Shown here one piece after another: positions 24,937 to 33,027 of a DNA stretch of 40,525 bases. The stretch spans positions 1 to 40,525 of the IMG/VR virus record IMGVR_UViG_3300024520_000183, one strand, 5' to 3'. The DNA is from a virus. Under the pieces are notes generated by a model. That model ran no database searches and was not told where the DNA came from. It saw nothing but the letters and a program-made list of their open reading frames with translations. The number at the start of each line of letters is the position of its first letter. Position 1 is the first letter of the stretch. Both the position numbers and the translations under genes were made by a program.

Positions 24937-25863
24937 TTATGAACGAAGAGTTTGAACGATAACCACACCCTTTTCTTCCATACGAAGTGCGCCCATGCGG
25001 CAACGAGTCCGAACCTGAGTGCCATGGCTCTCAGCAGGAATGATGTCAACATTTGAACGTTTTTCGCCGTCACCAAATACAACTTGAGAACGGTGGTAGA
25101 ATAACGTCTGATAGATGTCAGGAACAGTAGTTCCAGCACCAGAAGCAGTCGTCTGAGTTAGGTCAGTGTGACAGATCCATTTGAAGCCCATCCATGATTT
25201 GCCGTTCAATGTTCCATCCATGATAGGAGCAATGTTAGCATAGTCACGATTCTTTGCTTCATCAACGTCACGAACTAGAGCCGCGTCATCTTCAGGAGAA
25301 ATGATCGCATAAGCGTCATCACCTAGAGATAAATCGTTTTCTGCGAAGATCTTGCGAGCTTCTACAACCTTAGCAAATGTCATGCCTGAGTTAGTAGCAG
25401 AACCAGATGCAACATAGTCTACAGTTACGATTTGACTTGCTGGCAATGGCGTTAGAACGTCTCCGTCCTCACCTGTGCAAGCATTTCCTTCAAGAGCATC
25501 CATGATGGTGCGGTCTTTAAGGCGATTGTATGCAAAGCCGTGATTTTCGATTAGGTCACCTTGTGGCGAAATAAGAACACCGAGCTCTTTGCTGTCCCAT
25601 TCGTCAAGAATGTTCGAGATGTCGTGTTTCTTAGTTTTCAACCAGCGATGGAAGCTATCAGCGTCACTGCGGTTAGTTGCACCATGACGAGTAGTAATTT
25701 CAGCCATAGCTTGTTTTTCAAGCTGGGCATATCGCTTCTGGTAGCCGTTAATTTGATCTAGTTTGGTCGTTCCGGCCAACTTAGATGGCATCTGCTGGAT
25801 ACGGTGTAACCAGTTCTGCGAGTAATCTATTGTGTAATGTTCGGGTAATGAATTAAAAGACAT
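24937..25863 (-). CDS. Major capsid protein
   Basis: A 308-residue protein resembling the Phage_capsid_2 family (HK97 fold): helical N-arm (DYSQNWLHRIQQMPSKL), EWDSKELGVLISPQGD, the spine region MTFAKVVEARKIFAENDLS with DDAYAIISPEDDAALVRD, and a beta C-terminus (RCRMGALRMEEKGVVIVQTL). The order scaffold, small gene, capsid and decoration supports this. It has its own promoter and a structured leader upstream. Confidence 0.85.
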   Translation of the reverse strand: MSFNSLPEHYTIDYSQNWLHRIQQMPSKLAGTTKLDQINGYQKRYAQLEKQAMAEITTRHGATNRSDADSFHRWLKTKKHDISNILDEWDSKELGVLISPQGDLIENHGFAYNRLKDRTIMDALEGNACTGEDGDVLTPLPASQIVTVDYVASGSATNSGMTFAKVVEARKIFAENDLSLGDDAYAIISPEDDAALVRDVDEAKNRDYANIAPIMDGTLNGKSWMGFKWICHTDLTQTTASGAGTTVPDIYQTLFYHRSQVVFGDGEKRSNVDIIPAESHGTQVRTRCRMGALRMEEKGVVIVQTLRS

Positions 25864-25908
25864 ATTAATACCTTCCTGTGAATTTAATTTAGAGTGTGAC
25901 CTTGCTTC

Positions 25909-25994
25909 GAGTATCCCTTGCGGGGTCTAACTTAGACGTTCGATTTGCTAGGCTGGCTCTTCCACAGAAAGGTATCCCCGTGAGGGGGCTTTCT
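25909..25994 (-). promoter_or_regulatory. Structured 5' leader of the capsid mRNA
   Basis: On the - strand two similar hairpins occur: CCCC-tcac-GGGG framed by AGAAAG/CTTTCT (25966-25994), and CCCC-gcaa-GGG (about 25910-25926). Both are followed by GATAC. Between them lies the 13-base palindrome GTCTAACTTAGAC (25925-25937). The structures fall between the promoter and the capsid start, so they would sit in the transcript leader. Confidence 0.5.
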
Positions 25995-26023
25995 ACCATG
26001 ACGAGGTATCAGCTATGTAATGT

Positions 26024-26051
26024 CTTATATGCTCATAAGAGCATGAGTCAA
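26024..26051 (-). promoter_or_regulatory. Promoter with internal operator for the capsid gene
   Basis: On the - strand TTGACT (26046-26051), a 16-base spacer and TATAAG (26024-26029) form a good sigma70 promoter in the 192-base gap before the capsid gene. The spacer holds a perfect inverted repeat, ATGCTC-N4-GAGCAT (26029-26044), placed where a bound protein would block RNA polymerase. A near match lies at the early promoter (33556-33571). Confidence 0.65.
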
Positions 26052-26055
26052 GTTT

Positions 26056-26349
26056 TTATTTACGTTTTATTAAGTCATCGTGCATTTTCTTAATAGAAAC
26101 ATCAGAAGGCTTCCCCCATAGTCCAATTTTGACTAAGGCTTGCCCAACCTTCAGCTCCAGCAAATGCGTTTGCTTGTCTGTTGTGCGCTGAGATCCATTA
26201 ACCTCAGTTAGTTTGTATTCAATACTCTTGAGTATATCGACTTTCTCAAGCTTCTGCGGTGCGGCCTTCTTGCCCACCACCTTCTTTTTAGGAACTTTAA
26301 TTTCCGTTTTACCTTGTTCAACTTGTTCTTTTTTGGGTGTAATAGCCAT
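26056..26349 (-). CDS. Lys-rich hypothetical protein, 97 aa
   Basis: A basic, low-complexity N-terminus (GKTEIKVPKKKVVGKKAAPQ) precedes a helical part (VDILKSIEYKLTEVN, HLLELKVGQALVKIGLWG). It overlaps the scaffold gene end by one base and lies before the capsid promoter. It may be a minor head protein or a scaffold helper. No family recognised. Confidence 0.6.
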   Translation of the reverse strand: MAITPKKEQVEQGKTEIKVPKKKVVGKKAAPQKLEKVDILKSIEYKLTEVNGSQRTTDKQTHLLELKVGQALVKIGLWGKPSDVSIKKMHDDLIKRK

Positions 26350-27242
26350 TATCGTTGTGAGTCAGCATGTTTTTGGTGAAGTTCGCTCACTACCTTCGAG
26401 TAGTGGTGATATGATTCCATGTCGCCTTTAGCATGAGCCGCGATAGCCTTATCACGCGCATCATTAGCCCGTTGCATGCTATCTGCCCCGATTCCATCAC
26501 GGATACGGCCTCCTGCTCCCTGATCTGATACATTATCTCCAGTGATCTTGCTCTTTAGTGATGCTAGGAACTTAACGCCCTCAGCAGTCATACCAATTCG
26601 CTCAATCTCGCTCTGAGGTGCTCCTAGAGCCTTCCCAACCTCAATGGCTGTATTTATTGTAGCATCTGCGTCTACACCATACTCTGCTTTGAGAATGTTG
26701 CGCTGTTCGTCAATCTGTTGGCCTTGAAGCTGTGCTGCCTGTTCTTGTGCGCCATCGAATGAAGCTGTGTATGCTTCAAACAAATCCTTAGCCATATCAG
26801 GGGACGAACCATGCTTATGAAGAATGTCAGCGAATCCGCTAACTTGATCCTGGTTCCAGTATTCCTCTGATATTCCCTCTGGACGTTCCCATTTGTAATC
26901 TGAAGCTTCTTTAGGAGCTCCATTAAGCTCACGCATCTTACGATCAAACTCACCGCGAATACTTTCAGGGGCATCATCGGCAGGACGTTCAAAACCCTTC
27001 TGACCTGCCATATACTGCAAATTAGCAATGCCATCAATAGCCGCCTTATTTGGGTTCTCTGCTCCTTGGTATTTCTGGAAGAACTTCTGCACTCCCTTAT
27101 TGTTATCATCGAAATGAGAACTCAGCCCCTCATTAAGTCCATCATCGCTATAAAAGCTAAAGTCAGGGCTTGGGGTTAATGTTGGTTCTGAAGATGGTGC
27201 TGGCGCATCTCCTTCGCCTCCTAATAATGATTCTTCGCTCAT
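26349..27242 (-). CDS. Scaffolding protein
   Basis: The 297 residues are acidic, Gln/Glu/Ala-rich and helical. They start with a disordered Pro/Ser region (PAPSSEPTLTPSPDFSF), then KFFQKYQGAENPNKAAIDGI, MRELNGAPKEASDYKWERPE and a long helix (AQEQAAQLQGQQIDEQRNIL). This pattern (ANLEYMAG-like and P-x-x-A-D/Y motifs) is usual for podovirus capsid assembly proteins between portal and capsid genes. Confidence 0.85.
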   Translation of the reverse strand: MSEESLLGGEGDAPAPSSEPTLTPSPDFSFYSDDGLNEGLSSHFDDNNKGVQKFFQKYQGAENPNKAAIDGIANLQYMAGQKGFERPADDAPESIRGEFDRKMRELNGAPKEASDYKWERPEGISEEYWNQDQVSGFADILHKHGSSPDMAKDLFEAYTASFDGAQEQAAQLQGQQIDEQRNILKAEYGVDADATINTAIEVGKALGAPQSEIERIGMTAEGVKFLASLKSKITGDNVSDQGAGGRIRDGIGADSMQRANDARDKAIAAHAKGDMESYHHYSKVVSELHQKHADSQR

Positions 27243-27246
27243 GGAT

Positions 27247-27555
27247 TTATTTCTCTACTTTTGGTTTTGGTTTAGTGTCAGCAGCATCCAGTGTCTCTGG
27301 CTTGCTATTAACACGCTTTAAAATGTCTACGATACGTTTACGGGAGCCATCCTCGATGGCTGCCCTTGTGCGGTCATAATGCCCATTCTTGTCAGGGAGG
27401 AATACATTTGCCTTTAATATGGCATCGAAATCAGCCATGACCCGCTTTTGGGCCGCACTTCTTCTTCCTGCCACCCTGCCGAATACCTTACGATATGCCG
27501 CGTTTAACTTTTCTTGGGCTATACGCCTCTCCAACTGAATTTCTTCAGCATTCAT
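27247..27555 (-). CDS. Basic hypothetical protein, 102 aa
   Basis: Helical and basic (ERRIAQEKLNAAYRKVFGRV, GRRSAAQKRVMADFDAILKA), between portal and scaffold. Proteins of this type and place occur in related podoviruses, but the role is unknown. The four-base gap to the scaffold gene implies shared translation control. Confidence 0.65.
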   Translation of the reverse strand: MNAEEIQLERRIAQEKLNAAYRKVFGRVAGRRSAAQKRVMADFDAILKANVFLPDKNGHYDRTRAAIEDGSRKRIVDILKRVNSKPETLDAADTKPKPKVEK

Positions 27556-27568
27556 ACATCTCCTTTAT

Positions 27569-29308
27569 TTATAGTTGATCGCCAATAGAATCTTGTAGCT
27601 TCTCAGGTGCGCCACCTAAATCTCCAGCGGCTTTGCTCATTTGCTCCATATCTGCCATAGCTTGTTGCTTCTCAGCCTGTTCCGCCATAGCAGCCTTAAT
27701 TTCTTCCACCTCAGCCTGTGTGTTCATGAAGTCACTAGCTACACCGAGATTATCACTAAGCTTGTTGTAGCCACGCTCAGGATTAAACATCATGCGCCAT
27801 GCCTGCGTTGCACCTTCAGGGTCAATTTGGGCTGTTTGCATAACAGTCTGCAAGAATTGCATAAAGTCTTGATTCTGACGGGCTTTAAGAAGCATCGCTA
27901 TCTTAGAAGTAAACTCAACCTTCGGGGTGTCGATTACCATACTGCCGTCCTGCTTCTCACGAAAGACCTCTTGTGGAGGCTCAGGGAAAAGCCCCTTACG
28001 GAAGCAGATGCCGAATACACGGTTCAAGAAAGGCTTCGAGAACTCTGTGTTTAATCGTGTGAACGTAGGATGAAAACGCCCAACCTTCTCTGAGAGCATC
28101 TCTTGCACCTCGAACGCTGTTTTCTCTCTACCGCGTTCACTCATGCTGGTAAGGAGTTGAAATAAATCAGTGAAGAACGACTGTTCTATCTGTCTACGGC
28201 GAAACTCGCTTCGCTCCATGCCTTCTCTGACATCTCCTGCTGTAGCCCACTCCTGCGGTAAAGCATTAGGCATACCCTCATCGTAAACAGTAACACCACC
28301 TGCTCGGTAATCCACATCACCTTCCATATTAGACGGAAGCAAGATGCGGGGGTTCACCCTTAGTTCTACTAATGTATCTAAGTTTTCCTCAATGTGGTTT
28401 AATTGACGAATGCCTGATAAAATCTCTGATGATGGGCAATATCCATAAACATCGTCACCCCATTCACTGAAACGGCTGACCATTGTAGGCATTTCCTCAT
28501 ATCCGCTTTCACGGAGGACTACGCTACCTTCAATCATTACGTGACACGTTCTGATGGGCATATTAAGCGCATCTACCCTATCAGGATCGCGCTCACGGTT
28601 AGGGCGAGGCTCTATGGCTACGATGACCTGTATTTTGTCGTCCTTGCCATCCTTGCCCCTCTGCTCGGCTCTCTCCATGACCTTCTTGGGGATTGATCCA
28701 GTGTTGCCACTTACGCCTTCTTCACCATAGCGCATTATTAGCTGCCTTGGTGTGTATTCCTTTAAAATCATCACCTTATCGACAATACCTTTATCGTTCT
28801 CGGCAATTACATAAGTCCCGATGTCCTCGGACTTACAGTAAAGCACATCAGTCTCATCCTCTTCCACATGGAAGTGTGACGTGCCAAATGCTCCGCGCAT
28901 AATGAAAAATGAGTGTATCTCCATCTCGAAGTTAGTTTCGGATAGAACTTCTAGCATTATTTCGCCAGTTTTCTTATACCACTCCTGAGCCGCCGCAGAA
29001 TCGTTGCCGCGAGGTGCTTTATTCGCAAACCAGCGTCCACCAATGAGAAAGTCCATAGACCCTGCCGCAAGAGTAGTGTTCGCATGAATGGCAGTAGTAT
29101 CATGGATATTGTCAGTATATCCATCTATACTCTTGGTTTTCTTTGTATTGATCTCCGATTTACGGGGCATCACATAGTTAGATATGTCCTGCCAAATGTC
29201 TGAACGCCAATTCTCTTGGTCAGCTCTAAGGATTCTCCACTCCTCGACTATCGAGGCTCCCTTGCCGCTTGCCATGCCGACTACATCGGCTTTTTGATAA
29301 TCAGCCAT
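27569..29308 (-). CDS. Portal (head-to-tail connector) protein
   Basis: The 579 residues match the podovirus head-to-tail connecting family: RADQENWRSDIWQDISNYVM and PRKSEI near the start, HDTTAIHANTTLAAGSMDFL, NFEMEIHSFFIMRGAFGTSH, and a Gln/Met-rich C-terminal helix (EIKAAMAEQAEKQQAMADME) that would form the barrel. It forms the 12-mer ring for DNA entry and exit. The length is close to T7 gp8 (536 aa). Confidence 0.9.
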   Translation of the reverse strand: MADYQKADVVGMASGKGASIVEEWRILRADQENWRSDIWQDISNYVMPRKSEINTKKTKSIDGYTDNIHDTTAIHANTTLAAGSMDFLIGGRWFANKAPRGNDSAAAQEWYKKTGEIMLEVLSETNFEMEIHSFFIMRGAFGTSHFHVEEDETDVLYCKSEDIGTYVIAENDKGIVDKVMILKEYTPRQLIMRYGEEGVSGNTGSIPKKVMERAEQRGKDGKDDKIQVIVAIEPRPNRERDPDRVDALNMPIRTCHVMIEGSVVLRESGYEEMPTMVSRFSEWGDDVYGYCPSSEILSGIRQLNHIEENLDTLVELRVNPRILLPSNMEGDVDYRAGGVTVYDEGMPNALPQEWATAGDVREGMERSEFRRRQIEQSFFTDLFQLLTSMSERGREKTAFEVQEMLSEKVGRFHPTFTRLNTEFSKPFLNRVFGICFRKGLFPEPPQEVFREKQDGSMVIDTPKVEFTSKIAMLLKARQNQDFMQFLQTVMQTAQIDPEGATQAWRMMFNPERGYNKLSDNLGVASDFMNTQAEVEEIKAAMAEQAEKQQAMADMEQMSKAAGDLGGAPEKLQDSIGDQL

Positions 29309-29514
29309 TATCCCAATAGAGTTTTACCAGGGCGTGATGTTGCCCCACCAGTTTCACCAGCTAGAATGCTCTTTTTCATCCCTGTGCGAGATTTATCCAA
29401 GATTCGCTGCTTACGGCGAACTCCGCCTGTTTCTCCTTCACGGCCTTCACGGGCTGCGGTAGGTGGAGGTGCAGGTGGTGGTGGTGCTTTAGGTGGTTTT
29501 GGTGTAGATCCCAT
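29308..29514 (-). CDS. Small Pro-rich protein, first of a TLLG family
   Basis: A 68-residue protein beginning MGSTPKPPKAPPPPAPPPTA and ending GKTLLG. Short proteins with a Pro-rich start, a basic middle (RRKQRILDKSRTG) and a TLLG ending are commonly found upstream of podovirus portal genes. The stop overlaps the portal start. Two further copies of the family lie directly upstream. Confidence 0.7.
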   Translation of the reverse strand: MGSTPKPPKAPPPPAPPPTAAREGREGETGGVRRKQRILDKSRTGMKKSILAGETGGATSRPGKTLLG

Positions 29515-29515
29515 A

Positions 29516-29770
29516 TTATTGTCCTAGTAAAGTTGATACTTTTCTGTAATTGGAGTTTGCTCGCGCTCTGCGAGAGGCGGCTGGTGTTGCCGTTAAAGAT
29601 TTGCCTGCCATAGGCTTAGATTCTTCCTTGCCAGAAATGGCACGGGATAAATTCCTTACGGGACGAGGAGCGTCATTAGAAGCGGAGGAACCACCGTTGA
29701 TCTGATTAACGAGATTTGCTACGGCTGGACTTTGAGCCTTTGCTGAAGATTTCTTTTGGCCTGATCCCAT
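29516..29770 (-). CDS. TLLGQ-family small protein, copy 2
   Basis: An 84-residue basic protein (GKSLTATPAASRRARANS, ending STLLGQ). It shares the start MGS, a middle NLSRAISGKEESKPMAGKSL and the ending with the copy upstream. Its 3' end sits in a 21-base direct repeat (TATTGTCCTAGTAAAGTTGAT, forward strand) also found at the end of the next copy, pointing to recent tandem duplication. Confidence 0.7.
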   Translation of the reverse strand: MGSGQKKSSAKAQSPAVANLVNQINGGSSASNDAPRPVRNLSRAISGKEESKPMAGKSLTATPAASRRARANSNYRKVSTLLGQ

Positions 29771-29771
29771 C

Positions 29772-30023
29772 TTATTGTCCTAGTAAAGTTGATTTTTTGG
29801 GCTGATTAGAGAGTATTCGAGCTCTACGAGAGGCAACGGGTGCTGCGGTCAGAGATTTGCCTGCAACAGGCTTCGCTTCTTCCTTATTGGAAACTGCGCG
29901 AGCTAAATTGCGTCTAGGGTCGGGAGCATTGTTGACGGTAGTAGAGCCGCCTTTTTTACCAAGAGCCTTCTGTATCGCTAGGTTATGGGCGGGAATTAAA
30001 AATTTCTTCGGATCTGATCCCAT
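29772..30023 (-). CDS. TLLGQ-family small protein, copy 3
   Basis: An 83-residue basic protein closely related to copy 2 (NLARAVSNKEEAKPVAGKSL, APVASRRARILSNQ, ending STLLGQ). One base separates it from copy 2. Its start lies 41 bases inside the upstream gene. The divergent first 25 residues and conserved C-terminal half suggest that the C-terminal part carries the shared function. Confidence 0.7.
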   Translation of the reverse strand: MGSDPKKFLIPAHNLAIQKALGKKGGSTTVNNAPDPRRNLARAVSNKEEAKPVAGKSLTAAPVASRRARILSNQPKKSTLLGQ

Positions 30024-30381
30024 AAGTTCTTCTAATACGTTGTTTAAATTTATCTAATGAATACGATTTCAAGCTACCTTTATGTTCAAATGTGCAGTAT
30101 GGCAAGTAAAAAGGTATATTATCTAATGCTTTATTCATATCACCTGACAGGAAGTAGATGAACCATGAGTTCTGCTTATGCTCGTTATAAGTTATTCTAA
30201 TGTCAACTAAATCCTGATGCGGTGCTTCTTTGTTCACTGGTCTACCCATGATGAAGTAGTCAGGGGTGGCTTGGACGTAGCCAAACATGAAGTGCAGGTC
30301 TACGAGGTCGTAGAAGTCGTCACCATAGAAATCTAGGGCGATCTCCGCAGGGGATCTATCGGAGTACACCAAAGTAGACAT
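29983..30381 (-). CDS. Hypothetical protein, 132 aa
   Basis: It starts STLVYSDRSPAEIALDFYGD and has an aromatic-rich core (DLHFMFGYVQATPDYFIMGR, NSWFIYFLSGDMNKALD). A basic end (KFKQRIRRTYGIRSEE) overlaps the next gene. I do not recognise the family. It lies between the large terminase and the portal-side small genes. Confidence 0.65.
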   Translation of the reverse strand: MSTLVYSDRSPAEIALDFYGDDFYDLVDLHFMFGYVQATPDYFIMGRPVNKEAPHQDLVDIRITYNEHKQNSWFIYFLSGDMNKALDNIPFYLPYCTFEHKGSLKSYSLDKFKQRIRRTYGIRSEEIFNSRP

Positions 30382-30493
30382 CTATCACTACTGACTTAAA
30401 GGCTAATTCAACAATCTTAGCTGCCATCGTTCCTGAGAGGGCATATATCTCATATACACCGTCATCCATTGTTAATACTGTCCAAATGTTCAT
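30356..30493 (-). CDS. Small hypothetical protein, 45 aa
   Basis: ATG 30493 (reverse) overlaps the terminase stop as ATGA and the frame ends at TAG 30356-30358, 26 bases into the next gene. The peptide is half hydrophobic (GTMAAKIVELAFKSVVIDVY). It explains the otherwise empty 100 bases between the two larger genes, which is the main support. Confidence 0.55.
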   Translation of the reverse strand: MNIWTVLTMDDGVYEIYALSGTMAAKIVELAFKSVVIDVYFGVLR

Positions 30494-31869
30494 CTAATTA
30501 CCCTCACATTAGTATTCCTGTTGTCATTTCCAGCTCGTCCACCCATACGAACCCTTACACCACTACCCGTACGGCCTCTTTTCTGCCTTCCTGCGCCACC
30601 TACAGCTCTACCGAGTTCAATAGCCCATGAAGCATACGCAAATGCGGTTCCCCAGTGAGATGCCCAGTCATGAACAGGCTGATTAGTATAATATTGCTTC
30701 TTTTCCACTTTACGGGAGCTCCAAAACTCTAATGCCCTCAAACCATCCCTGCATTCATCCTGATTGATGAACATGCGAGGGAATAGCTTAATAGCTGTGT
30801 TAATCGTATCCCATTGGTCTTTAGGACGTTTCAAACTCTCCACATTCTGAAATCCAGCATCCTTGAAGATGGGCTGCCATACAGTTTCACCGTCATGCGG
30901 CAAAAAGTGCATACCATAGCTATATCCACGCTCCTTAGATAGCTGCTGTAGCAAATCAACCCACTTATGGGGGGTATTTAGCTTCGCATGTCCTGATAGA
31001 GCTTGCAAAAACTTAACCTTGTCTCCCACAAGCTGCCATATCCAGCACTTAGTATTCATTGGGAGCCCTATATCGAATGTAGTATATACGGGTTGCCCTG
31101 CAAAGTGCATAATATCTGCGGATATGCGTGACTGCTTCCTAGCCTGTTCCACTTCTTCTAAAAATATAGTGCCTGGACTCGCTATATCGAAGTCACACTC
31201 ATATTCCTGCAAATATTGGTTTCTACTAATATTAGGATCGTTCTGGATGTCAAGGAGTTCCTCTTCGTCCAAAATTCCACTCTTACTAGCAGGTAAATGT
31301 AAAGAATACCACGCATCCTCCTTCTCAGAGTGCTTAAATACGTCATAGAACGCATTTTTGCCTTTAGGAGTCCCAATAAACGTCGCCCAGCCCTTATAGT
31401 CAGATAAACACGGTCTAATAACAGTTGCCCAAGCATCAGGGTTAATATCAGCATATTCGTCTAATACAACACCGTCAAAATATAGCCCACGCATACGCTC
31501 GTAGTTATCACCAGAATATAGCCTGATTTCTGCCTTTGTAGGCTTACCGTCTTGGTCTAATATAGGTATTGTGCATTTTAAGTCGCTCTCATTGATGCGG
31601 ATACCCTTAATCGGGCTAAAGAACTCCTTGATATATCCCCACGCAACATCCTTAGCCTGATCTCTCGTAGGAGCTATATAAGCATACCGCAGAGGGGCAG
31701 TTTTCATGTTCTTTCGCTTATGCGTAAGAGCGCGAACGCCTATATCCTGAATGCAACCAAAGGTTTTTCCAAAACGCCTATGGATAACCAAACAGGCCAT
31801 ACGCTCAGTCCTTTGCAGATAAGGCTTTAGAGCCTCTCTGGGGATGATATTAAGGGTGGTTTCAGCCAT
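30490..31869 (-). CDS. Terminase large subunit
   Basis: A 459-residue packaging motor. The ATPase has Walker A VIHRRFGKT (28-36), Walker B GVVLDEYAD (about 133-141) and the coupling TFIGTPKG. The RNase H-like nuclease has its first Asp in TTFDIGL (about 262), then LPHDGE and HDWASHWGTAFAYA near 400. It cuts and pumps DNA into the prohead through the portal. A Gly/Arg-rich tail ends the protein. Confidence 0.95.
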   Translation of the reverse strand: MAETTLNIIPREALKPYLQRTERMACLVIHRRFGKTFGCIQDIGVRALTHKRKNMKTAPLRYAYIAPTRDQAKDVAWGYIKEFFSPIKGIRINESDLKCTIPILDQDGKPTKAEIRLYSGDNYERMRGLYFDGVVLDEYADINPDAWATVIRPCLSDYKGWATFIGTPKGKNAFYDVFKHSEKEDAWYSLHLPASKSGILDEEELLDIQNDPNISRNQYLQEYECDFDIASPGTIFLEEVEQARKQSRISADIMHFAGQPVYTTFDIGLPMNTKCWIWQLVGDKVKFLQALSGHAKLNTPHKWVDLLQQLSKERGYSYGMHFLPHDGETVWQPIFKDAGFQNVESLKRPKDQWDTINTAIKLFPRMFINQDECRDGLRALEFWSSRKVEKKQYYTNQPVHDWASHWGTAFAYASWAIELGRAVGGAGRQKRGRTGSGVRVRMGGRAGNDNRNTNVRVIR

Positions 31870-32032
31870 TGGTTCTAGTAGGCAGCCCCTTTAGGGGGTT
31901 TGCATAATGCTTAACGCTATCCACCTCAGATATATGCTTAATACTAGCCTCCTTACGCTCCTGGGCTAAAGCCTTACCTATATTATGATAAAGTTCCTCC
32001 CTACGCTCTCCCCATTTAATCTCCACACTCAT
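31862..32032 (-). CDS. Small charged protein, 56 aa
   Basis: ATG 32032 (reverse) lies one base after the upstream stop, and the frame ends at TGA 31862-31864 inside the terminase start. It contains a helical KWGERREELYHNIGKALAQE segment and is basic towards the end. Tight spacing on both sides supports it. Function unknown. Confidence 0.6.
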   Translation of the reverse strand: MSVEIKWGERREELYHNIGKALAQERKEASIKHISEVDSVKHYANPLKGLPTRTNG

Positions 32033-32033
32033 A

Positions 32034-32240
32034 TCATTTACATAGGGTTGGAAATTGAAGGACTAAGTCCCTTAAACGCTGAACATAAGCATTACTGCCC
32101 TTTCCGCCACAATGGGCTTCCACTTCATCTATTAGCAAATATAGGTCGTCCTTTAGCTTATTATACCCCTTTAGCTTCTTACATTTATCCATGACAGTGA
32201 TACACCGATCCTTGTCCATATCCATTTTCTCCTTAATCAT
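32034..32240 (-). CDS. Small helical protein, 60-68 aa
   Basis: The longest start is 32240 (ATGATT). The AAGGAG at 32226-32231 favours ATG 32225 or, better spaced, ATG 32219, giving 61-63 residues. Helical (DKCKKLKGYNKLKDDLYLLI) with two Cys. It overlaps the end of the upstream gene. No family recognised. Confidence 0.6.
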   Translation of the reverse strand: MIKEKMDMDKDRCITVMDKCKKLKGYNKLKDDLYLLIDEVEAHCGGKGSNAYVQRLRDLVLQFPTLCK

Positions 32241-32556
32241 AGCTTCTCTCCTTTATAGGGAAATCAGCATATAGGGATTCTATGACTTTTAATTTCTCAT
32301 GCACCGTATCCTCGACCTTCTTTTCTAAATACTTAATAACCCAGTCCCTCATTGCGGAAATGCCGCCCCCGTACTCGCTAGGCAGATTATATAGGTCATA
32401 GTCGTCCTGAGCATGTCCCTGCTTCCATCTAGTGATTTCATTCTCTAATATACTCAAATCCCGATTAATCTGATCCCTCTCCTTTAGACGTTCCTTAACG
32501 TGATCCATTATAGCACCAAAGCTAGGGTAGCCATCATCCATATCATCGTAATCCAT
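32233..32556 (-). CDS. Hypothetical coiled-coil protein, 107 aa
   Basis: First gene of the large-terminase operon, with a good AAAGGAGAG site and a promoter candidate at 32607-32636. Acidic start (DYDDMDDGYPSFG), then a coiled coil (HVKERLKERDQINRDLSILE) and EKKVEDTVHEKLKVIESLYA. No family recognised. Confidence 0.65.
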   Translation of the reverse strand: MDYDDMDDGYPSFGAIMDHVKERLKERDQINRDLSILENEITRWKQGHAQDDYDLYNLPSEYGGGISAMRDWVIKYLEKKVEDTVHEKLKVIESLYADFPIKERSYD

Positions 32557-32606
32557 AATTCTCTCCTTTTATTCTTAATTAACACTTGCCCTCCTGAGCA
32601 TACCCC

Positions 32607-32636
32607 TTATATTCCATACCATCCCATATAGGTCAA
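32607..32636 (-). promoter_or_regulatory. Candidate promoter of the large-terminase operon
   Basis: On the - strand TTGACC (32631-32636) is followed after 17-18 bases by AATATA or ATATAA (32607-32613). The predicted start near 32600 leaves a leader of about 45 bases with AAAGGAGAG in front of ATG 32556. Confidence 0.5.
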
Positions 32637-32984
32637 GAGCAATGTTTCACCACCTCTGCTTATATAAGGAAGATAGCTACTGTTACTACATAGTGTAACT
32701 TCTCACTGAAATCAGCTACTCTCAGATATGTGTATGTTGTTTATCTTTTGGGGGCTTAGGGGCTTTCAGCTTTCTCATACTGCCATACACAATCCAGTTC
32801 CCATAGGTCAGGCGCACCACCTCATACCCTTATAGCTTATATTATATAGCCATATAAGGCGCATAGGCTAACATATTTAGGATTAGGCAATTGCTATTTG
32901 GTTGGGGCATATTTGGGGGGAGTCCCTTTCCCCCGCTACGGACTAGGTCTCGCCCCCCTGCCCCCCCTATCGTAAGCACCCTAG

Positions 32985-33003
32985 AAAAAAGGGGGCACCC
33001 CTT
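32985..33003 (-). terminator. Intrinsic terminator after TerS
   Basis: On the - strand the stem AAGGGG-TGC-CCCCTT (32989-33003) runs into T residues (forward A-run 32985-32990), 25 bases past the TerS stop. The short loop makes it less certain, but stem and T-run are perfect. Confidence 0.6.
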
Positions 33004-33027
33004 CGAGCTAGTGAACAACGTGAGCGA

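Larger units (their letters stand above)
32557..33027. other. Gene-free 471 bases between TerS and the TerL operon
   Basis: No convincing gene on either strand. It contains a leftward terminator close to TerS (32985-33003), runs of G and C (32916-32967), an AT-rich patch (32836-32868), an inverted repeat GTTAC-N8-GTAAC (32682-32699) and a leftward promoter candidate near the far end. Confidence 0.6.
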
